Shown here: in pieces, positions 7,213-11,240 of the stretch
Position numbering within the stretch: the first letter of the stretch is position 1
Layout of the letters: the number at the start of each line of letters is the position of its first letter
Assembly: GCA_900313185.1 (NCBI GenBank)
Contig: OMQI01000145.1
Span: 1 to 11,240 of the forward strand
Source: an uncultured Rhodospirillaceae bacterium
GTDB lineage: Bacteria > Pseudomonadota > Alphaproteobacteria > RF32 > CAG-239
Length of the DNA stretch: 11,240 nucleotides
Reading direction: 5' to 3'
The notes under the pieces: generated by a model
What the model was told of the DNA's origin: nothing
What the model saw: the letters and a program-made list of their open reading frames with translations, nothing else
Database searches by the model: none
Made by a program: the position numbers and the translations under genes

Positions 7213-7240
7213 ATGATACACTAAAATAGTTAAAAAACAA
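7213..7240 (-). promoter_or_regulatory. Candidate promoter for the DsbD-like gene in the divergent spacer
   Basis: On the minus strand TTGTTT (7235-7240) and TATCAT (7213-7218, 5 of 6) are 16 nt apart in the 75-bp spacer between the two divergent genes. The same bases hold -10-like hexamers for the plus strand (TATGAT 7212-7217, TAAAAT 7222-7227) without a convincing -35. The two promoters probably overlap. Confidence 0.3.
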
Positions 7241-7251
7241 ACTTATTTTTT

Positions 7252-7842
7252 ATGGTATGTGGCAAAATGGATGGATTTATTGATAGATATTCTTTGGTGG
7301 GAAAGTTTTTAATAGCTATGCCGAGGCTCGATGAGGATGATATTTTTTCTCGTTCAGTCGTATATATCTGCTCTCATACCAATCGTGGCGCTATGGGATT
7401 GATTATCAATAAACCTTTGGAAAAATACACTTTTTCCGATTTATCTTTGCAACTTCCTTTGAAAAGCTATGAAAAATTAAACGAAGTCAATCTGTATACC
7501 GGAGGTCCGGTAGAAAAGATACGTGGTATGGTTTTGCATTCCAATGATTATATAAAAGACGGTACTATAGAAATAGCAAACGGCATTGCCGTATCTTCCA
7601 CCAACGAAATAATTGCCGATATTGCTTTTGATAAAGGCCCTGATGATAAATTGGTGGCGCTGGGATATTCATTTTGGCAACCGCAACAACTTGAAAACGA
7701 AATCTTAAATAACGATTGGCTGGTTATTGATTCCGATAAAGAACTTCTTTTCCACACCAAAGATGCGGAAAAGTGGCAACGTGCCTTAGATGAAACCGGT
7801 GTACGTATGGATAGTTTTATATCCGTTACCGGTCATTCATAA
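7252..7842 (+). CDS. yqgE: YqgE/AlgH family protein (UPF0301)
   Basis: This 196-residue protein matches the UPF0301 family over its length. The core begins GKFLIAMPRLDEDDIFSRS and continues VVYICSH and GAMGLIINKP, which is the family signature; later come YTGGPV, the GYSFW tryptophan region, NDWLVID, and the alphaproteobacterial-style C-terminus ending SVTGHS. Family members are cytoplasmic and often listed as putative transcriptional regulators after AlgH, but their biochemical role is not settled, so I do not assign one. Two starts are possible: ATG 7252 and ATG 7267, both in frame. Neither has a recognisable ribosome binding site (the bases before 7252 are a T run), which makes a leaderless or very short-leader mRNA plausible. 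It is divergent from the DsbD-like gene and converges on the FtsK-like gene with only 16 bp between. Confidence 0.9.
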   Translation: MVCGKMDGFIDRYSLVGKFLIAMPRLDEDDIFSRSVVYICSHTNRGAMGLIINKPLEKYTFSDLSLQLPLKSYEKLNEVNLYTGGPVEKIRGMVLHSNDYIKDGTIEIANGIAVSSTNEIIADIAFDKGPDDKLVALGYSFWQPQQLENEILNNDWLVIDSDKELLFHTKDAEKWQRALDETGVRMDSFISVTGHS

Positions 7843-7858
7843 TTTTATGCTTGAATAA

Positions 7859-9211
7859 CTACCTTTTTTTGCTCATCTTTTGAGCTGTCTTTTGTACCGC
7901 ATTGCGCAAATTGCGAGTAGTCGAACCGGTTGTGGATTTGGCTCCGAACATAGATAATACGAATCCCATAACCATATTGATAATGCGGTTTTGATTACGT
8001 TTACCCAATCGGCACCAAAAATCCCAAATTTTGGCAAAAACACCTTTCTTTTGCTCTGCTTTTTTCTGTTCGGCTTCTTGCATTTTTTGCGATAACACAA
8101 CCTTTTGTTCTTCCTTTTTTTCTTTTAGGATAACATCATAGGTCTTTTTATCTTCCATTTTGCAACGATACGGTTCCAGCGTATTCATTATATCATCATC
8201 GGAAACGTATGCACCCAATATACGGGTAAGCGTTCCGTTTTCCTCCAATAACAACGAATCGCCTCTACCCAACAAATCTTCCGCACCACTGGTATTTAAA
8301 ATGGTCATAGAATCGGCCGGAGATGACACTTTATAAGACAATCTGGTCGGTAAATTGGCTTTAATGGTTCCGGTAATAACATCAACCGATGGTCTTTGGG
8401 TAGCAATAATCAAATGAATACCGGCCGCACGGGATTTCTGTGCCAATATCTGAACCTGCTTTTCTACTGTTTTATCAAACATTATCAAATCGGCAAATTC
8501 ATCAATTACACACACAATATAAGGCATTTTTCCGCCTTTTTTGTGATATTCTCCGATATTGCGCACCATCTCTTTTTCAAATACGCTATAGCGTTCTTCC
8601 ATTTCGCCGGCTAATTGCGTCAAACTGGCGCAGGCCGAATTCATATCGGTAATAACCGGACGCAACATATATTTTTGATTGTTATACATACTGAATTCTA
8701 TGCGTTTCGGATCAATCAGTACAAACTTCAGCTCTTCCGGTTTTTTCTTGTTAATCAGAGATAAAATAAAAGAATTAAGCCCTACCGACTTACCGGAACC
8801 TGTCGTACCTGCCACCAATAAATGCGGCATTTTACTCAAATCTTTCATCACCGGTTCGCCGTGCATATTCACGCCCACGCAAATAGGCAAGGCATAGGTT
8901 GCCCGCACAAATTCCGCCGAATAAGTAATCGGTGCAAACGGTACCGTTTTAGCTTGCGGTAGAGGAATTTCAAAACTGATGTAAACAGAATTAGGAATTT
9001 GAGTAACTCTTATTCCGCTGACTCCCAGTTCACGAGCAATATCTTTAATCAAACCTTCCAAATAAGAAAACTTCGAACCTTCCGCCAATTTAAATTGCAC
9101 ATCATACGCCAAAGGACCTTCGAACACTTCACCCAACTCGCCTTTTATGCCGAAGTGTGTTAAAGTATGCGGCAACCTTACTTTAATATCGTCAGAAACA
9201 ATTTCAGTCAT
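7859..9211 (-). CDS. Stand-alone FtsK/SpoIIIE-type DNA translocase motor lacking membrane and gamma domains
   Basis: This 450-residue ATPase has the FtsK alpha domain (about 12-85, with LTHFGIKGELGEVFEGP) and the RecA-like beta motor (about 100-345). Walker A is GTTGSGKS (135-142), followed by LIDPKR (165-170); Walker B is VIDEFADL (235-242), then ATQRPSVDVITG (270-281) and GAEDLLGRGD (309-318), the last two being FtsK hallmarks. Canonical FtsK is about 750-1300 residues with four N-terminal membrane helices and a C-terminal winged-helix gamma domain that reads KOPS. Here the upstream sequence is the bamE gene, so there is no membrane part, and after residue 350 comes a Lys/Glu/Gln-rich coiled-coil-like stretch (355-390) and a basic tail with a hydrophobic patch (about 410-423), not a gamma domain. 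The start is 2 nt after the bamE stop, with AAGGA inside the end of bamE. It may pump DNA, but chromosome-dimer resolution cannot be assumed. Family call firm, role open. Confidence 0.88.
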   Translation of the reverse strand: MTEIVSDDIKVRLPHTLTHFGIKGELGEVFEGPLAYDVQFKLAEGSKFSYLEGLIKDIARELGVSGIRVTQIPNSVYISFEIPLPQAKTVPFAPITYSAEFVRATYALPICVGVNMHGEPVMKDLSKMPHLLVAGTTGSGKSVGLNSFILSLINKKKPEELKFVLIDPKRIEFSMYNNQKYMLRPVITDMNSACASLTQLAGEMEERYSVFEKEMVRNIGEYHKKGGKMPYIVCVIDEFADLIMFDKTVEKQVQILAQKSRAAGIHLIIATQRPSVDVITGTIKANLPTRLSYKVSSPADSMTILNTSGAEDLLGRGDSLLLEENGTLTRILGAYVSDDDIMNTLEPYRCKMEDKKTYDVILKEKKEEQKVVLSQKMQEAEQKKAEQKKGVFAKIWDFWCRLGKRNQNRIINMVMGFVLSMFGAKSTTGSTTRNLRNAVQKTAQKMSKKR

Positions 9212-9213
9212 TT

Positions 9214-9666
9214 TTAAAGTTCCTTATCTGAACCACCGCCAAACGGCATATATTGTCCGACGCCGCCAAAATACTTACGGAAGAAACCAATATTAGGATT
9301 TGCGGTCTGTGTTTCGTCATCATCTATTTTTATATTATTACCGTCTTGCAGATTAAACCTTTCTATTTTACTTACTTTTCCGTTATCAAAAGTCAATGCT
9401 AAGATTTCTCTATCCAATTCTTCAGGGCGTAAAAAGGCTACTTTTTTCTGGGTTGAAGACATATATATCCAATGGTCGTTACTCAAACCGGTTACCGAAC
9501 TCGGATTGCCCAAAATATCCTGAACAGACTCTTTGGTCTGTCCAATTGCTATTTTCTCAACCTTACTTTCTTCCGGCATATTTCCGTTGTGTTTTAAAAA
9601 TATATCGGAAGAGCAAGCCGTACAAACAAGCACTACCGAAAGAAAAAACATTTTGCGTATTGACAT
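9214..9666 (-). CDS. bamE: BamE/SmpA/OmlA-like outer-membrane lipoprotein
   Basis: This 150-residue protein is expected to be a lipoprotein of the BAM complex, which inserts beta-barrel proteins into the outer membrane. Residues 1-17 are a short signal with a lipobox-like CTAC ending at Cys18, the site of lipidation; the -3 residue is Cys where Leu is usual. The SmpA/OmlA domain (about 38-105) is clear: IAIGQTKESVQDILGNPSS, then HWIYMSS, a FLRPEELDRE stretch typical of alphaproteobacterial members, and ALTFDNGKVSKIERF. The tail from about 110 is polar, then Gly/Phe-rich (FGGVGQYMPFGGG). AAGGA lies 9 nt before the ATG. It is the first gene of a two-gene unit with the FtsK-like gene and is divergent from the YceD gene. 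The window also carries a client-type barrel protein (746-1312). Confidence 0.88.
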   Translation of the reverse strand: MSIRKMFFLSVVLVCTACSSDIFLKHNGNMPEESKVEKIAIGQTKESVQDILGNPSSVTGLSNDHWIYMSSTQKKVAFLRPEELDREILALTFDNGKVSKIERFNLQDGNNIKIDDDETQTANPNIGFFRKYFGGVGQYMPFGGGSDKEL

Positions 9667-9723
9667 CTGTATAATTCCTTATAATCTATGTTTATATGCT
9701 ATATATAACACAAGGATTTTATA
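9667..9723. promoter_or_regulatory. 57-bp divergent spacer between bamE and yceD
   Basis: This very AT-rich spacer must hold the promoters of both genes. It contains two TATAAT hexamers on the plus strand (9670-9675 and 9680-9685) and further TATA-like sequence. A consensus TTGACA at 9660-9665 on the plus strand is only 14 nt from the second TATAAT, too close for a normal sigma-70 promoter, so I do not name a specific start. AAGGA at 9712-9716 is the ribosome binding site for the plus-strand gene. Confidence 0.35.
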
Positions 9724-10242
9724 ATGCAAAAAAATTTTTCATATCCGATAAAAATAGATGAATTAAATCAGAATCAATATAAATATGTATTGCACGCTGA
9801 CAAAGATGAACTTGAGGATATTACGAAAATTTTACAAGTGGAAGATGTCAGGCGCTTTCACGCCGAAGTTTTTTTAAAACGAAACAGAAAAGAAAACTTG
9901 CTTAAAGTTTGGGGTACTGTTGAAGCAAGAATAGAATTAAAAAGCGTTATCAGTCTGGAAAACTTTTTTCGCAATATAAAAGTTCCGTTTGAACTTAATT
10001 TTGACACCGAAGCTACTTATCAGGATATTCGTGATATGGACGCCGGAATCGATGAAGATGTTCCGGACATTGTAATCAACGGAACCATTAATCTTGCTGA
10101 TATTTGCATTGAACAAATAGCTCTGAATATAGAAGACTATCCTCGTGCCGAAGGTGAAGAATTTAATTATACCGCTTATGATAAATCCGAGCCGGAAAAA
10201 AAGGAAAATCCGTTTGCGGTTTTAAAAAACTTAAAAAAATAG
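9724..10242 (+). CDS. yceD: YceD family protein (DUF177)
   Basis: This 172-residue soluble protein fits the YceD/DUF177 family: an acidic protein with a central beta-rich region (FHAEVFLKRN, then LLKVWGTVEARIEL), a DIVINGTINLADICIEQIALNI segment split by the ligand-like acidic surface, the family-typical EDYPRAEGE, and a C-terminus NPFAVLKNLKK, which closely follows the usual NPFAVLKxLK ending. Where cysteines are present in other members they are few, and here only one is seen (in LADICIEQ). Family members are linked to large-ribosomal-subunit or 23S rRNA maturation, usually by position beside rpmF and plsX. Here neither rpmF nor plsX follows; the neighbours are a divergent bamE and an HD-domain gene. 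AAGGA lies 7 nt before the ATG. The family is fairly sure; the role is known only by analogy. Confidence 0.85.
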   Translation: MQKNFSYPIKIDELNQNQYKYVLHADKDELEDITKILQVEDVRRFHAEVFLKRNRKENLLKVWGTVEARIELKSVISLENFFRNIKVPFELNFDTEATYQDIRDMDAGIDEDVPDIVINGTINLADICIEQIALNIEDYPRAEGEEFNYTAYDKSEPEKKENPFAVLKNLKK

Positions 10243-10255
10243 AAATTAAGCCGAC

Positions 10256-10284
10256 TTGACATTTAATGACCGGATGCTTATAGT
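10256..10284 (+). promoter_or_regulatory. Near-consensus sigma-70 promoter for the HD-domain gene
   Basis: TTGACA (10256-10261, exact) and TATAGT (10279-10284, 5 of 6) are separated by 17 nt. It is the best promoter in the window. Transcription would begin near 10291, leaving a leader of about 39 nt that is AT-rich and has no clear Shine-Dalgarno sequence. It begins 14 nt after the yceD stop, so the HD gene need not depend on yceD transcription. Confidence 0.75.
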
Positions 10285-10329
10285 GAGCAAAATTTTAATT
10301 GTTAGTGTTTAATTTTTAAGACCTCTATT

Positions 10330-10869
10330 ATGGAAAAGAAACAAGTACAAAATTTGGTAGATTTACTTGGACGAATGAAAAGTCTGAAACGTGCAGGCTG
10401 GGTAAAAAGACAGGTAAAAAATCCGGAGAGCGATGCCGATCACTCTTTTAGCTTGGCTTTTTTGGCAATGCTGTTGGCTCCGGATAACCTTGATTTGCTC
10501 AAATGCTTGAAACTGGCCCTTATTCACGATTTGCCGGAAGCCTTTTGCGGTGATTTTATTCCCGGAGAGCTTGAACCTAAAGAGAAAGCTTTATTAGAAC
10601 GCAGTGCTATGCAAAAAGTCTGCGATGACCTCAAAATGCCCGAACTGATGGAACTGTTTTCGGAATATGAGCAGCACACCACACCGGAAGCCGAATTTGT
10701 TTGGACTTTGGATCGTCTGGATAACGTCTTTACCGCAAAGTTCTACGAAAGTAAGTCTGCACAAAAACTTACGGAAGAATTTGCCGCCAGTGCGCTGCCC
10801 CGTATAGGTGGTATCAGCGATAAAGCATTGAAGAAAAATTTACAGAAAATCTTAAAAGATTTGTACTAG
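10330..10869 (+). CDS. HD-domain phosphohydrolase, YfbR/HDDC2-like (probable 5'-nucleotidase)
   Basis: This 179-residue protein has the HD-domain metal ligands in order: His38 (DADHSFS), His66-Asp67 (LIHDLPEAF), and Asp128 (WTLDRLD), with Glu70 and Asp75 (CGDFIPGE) where the HDDC2/YfbR group carries its catalytic acidic residues. The N-terminal LGRMKSLKRAGWVKRQV and PESDADHS stretch and the EYEQHTTPEAEFV stretch are characteristic of this group, whose studied members are metal-dependent 5'-deoxynucleotidases acting on nucleoside monophosphates; that activity is transferred by family, not shown. It is a cytoplasmic, full-length protein. It has its own promoter and terminator and is probably monocistronic. 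The start is ATG 10330; the preceding bases lack a clear ribosome binding site. A different HD-type phosphohydrolase substrate remains possible. Confidence 0.87.
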   Translation: MEKKQVQNLVDLLGRMKSLKRAGWVKRQVKNPESDADHSFSLAFLAMLLAPDNLDLLKCLKLALIHDLPEAFCGDFIPGELEPKEKALLERSAMQKVCDDLKMPELMELFSEYEQHTTPEAEFVWTLDRLDNVFTAKFYESKSAQKLTEEFAASALPRIGGISDKALKKNLQKILKDLY

Positions 10870-10898
10870 AAAAAGCACCTGCAAAGGTGCTTTTTTTT
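10870..10898 (+). terminator. Strong intrinsic terminator after the HD-domain gene
   Basis: AAAAAGCACCT (10870-10880) pairs with AGGTGCTTTTT (10885-10895) around a GCAA tetraloop, followed by T to 10898. It starts directly after the stop codon. The A run on the left and T run on the right make it a possible bidirectional terminator. Confidence 0.93.
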
Positions 10899-10900
10899 GC

Positions 10901-10928
10901 TTTACATAACCAAATTCAATGCTAACAT
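10901..10928 (+). promoter_or_regulatory. Candidate promoter for the serine ammonia-lyase gene
   Basis: TTTACA (10901-10906, 5 of 6) and TAACAT (10923-10928, 4 of 6) are 16 nt apart, placed right after the terminator and about 25 nt before the start codon. The position is right but the -10 is weak. Confidence 0.4.
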
Positions 10929-10953
10929 ATCCGCAAATCAAAGAGAGGATTAT

Positions 10954-11240
10954 ATGTATTACAGTTTATTTGAAATATTTTCCGTCGGCATCGGACCATC
11001 AAGTTCGCACACCGTCGGACCGATGAAAGCGGCAAAACGTTTCATCGATAATTTGATTGCTCAAAATAAAATCTCGCAGTTAAGCAAATTGCGCACAAAT
11101 CTATATGGTTCGCTTGCCCTAACAGGTATCGGACACGGAACTCTTAATGCCATTGTTTACGGTTTTATGGGCATCAATGCCGAAGACATTAATCCGCAAA
11201 CAGATTACATCGGAGAAGTAAAAGAAAGCGGAAAACTTAA
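10954..11240 (+). CDS. sdaA: L-serine ammonia-lyase (L-serine dehydratase), 5' part only
   Basis: The reading frame from ATG 10954 is open to the window edge and gives 95 residues. It opens MYYSLFEIFSVGIGPSSSHTVGPM, split here as a family block: residues 12-16 are GIGPS and 17-24 are SSHTVGPM, the highly conserved substrate-binding signature of single-chain iron-sulfur L-serine dehydratases. YGSLALTGIGHGT (51-63) is the second family block. The enzyme converts L-serine to pyruvate and ammonia in the cytoplasm. AGAGGA at 10944-10949 is 4 nt before the ATG, a short but workable spacing. The catalytic iron-sulfur cysteines lie in the C-terminal part outside the window, so activity cannot be judged. 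The two-subunit form (sdaAB/sdaAA) has the same signature in its beta subunit, so a split enzyme is not excluded. Confidence 0.92.
   Translation, partial: MYYSLFEIFSVGIGPSSSHTVGPMKAAKRFIDNLIAQNKISQLSKLRTNLYGSLALTGIGHGTLNAIVYGFMGINAEDINPQTDYIGEVKESGKL

Noticed and set aside
8396..8897. Plus-strand open frames opposite the FtsK-like gene
   Set aside because: They are shadows of the conserved motor domain on the other strand.
9660..9685. TTGACA and TATAAT both exact, as a promoter for yceD
   Set aside because: The spacer is 14 nt, too short for a sigma-70 promoter; TTGACA also overlaps the bamE start codon region.
1..11240. CRISPR, tRNA, insertion sequence, prophage or integrative element
   Set aside because: I found no regular spaced repeats, cloverleaf-like sequence, transposase, integrase or terminal repeats, and codon use looks even across the window.

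Overview
The window looks like a chromosomal segment of an AT-rich (clearly below 50% GC by eye) Gram-negative bacterium, most likely an uncultivated alphaproteobacterium. An outer-membrane beta-barrel protein, a BamE lipoprotein and a DsbD-type reductase show a double membrane. The YqgE protein, BamE (with its FLRPEELDRE stretch) and the YceD/DUF177 protein resemble alphaproteobacterial forms. The lineage call is an inference from protein character, not a search. I see no tRNA, rRNA, CRISPR array, insertion sequence, integrase or attachment site. The only coding sequences that run off the window are at its two ends.

Layout: (1) 1-611, minus: 5' part of a family-5 (UDGb) uracil-DNA glycosylase gene. 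(2) 746-1312, plus: a small outer-membrane beta-barrel protein, closed by a clear intrinsic terminator. (3) 1441-4468, plus: a three-gene operon of an unrecognised acidic, helical, soluble protein (484 aa, start corrected to 1441), a secreted MORN_2/YwqK-type repeat protein with an exact 24-residue repeat, and a patatin-like lipase whose start overlaps the preceding gene. (4) 4465-7176, minus: a 903-aa DsbD/ScsB-like transmembrane thiol reductase with about 220 extra N-terminal residues; it converges on the patatin gene, and the two stop codons share one CTAG. (5) 7252-7842, plus: YqgE/AlgH (UPF0301). (6) 9666-7859, minus: a bamE-like lipoprotein gene followed 2 nt later by a stand-alone FtsK/SpoIIIE motor that lacks both the membrane anchor and the gamma DNA-reading domain. 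(7) 9724-10242, plus: YceD/DUF177, divergent from bamE. (8) 10330-10869, plus: an HD-domain phosphohydrolase of the YfbR/HDDC2 type behind a near-consensus sigma-70 promoter and closed by a strong terminator. (9) 10954-11240, plus: start of an L-serine ammonia-lyase gene.

Most genes are housekeeping: DNA repair, envelope assembly, periplasmic redox, nucleotide and serine metabolism. The least explained parts are the 1441-4468 operon, the N-terminal extension of the DsbD-like protein, and the reduced FtsK motor tied to bamE. No gene set here amounts to a demonstrated new system; these are the best candidates for a second look.
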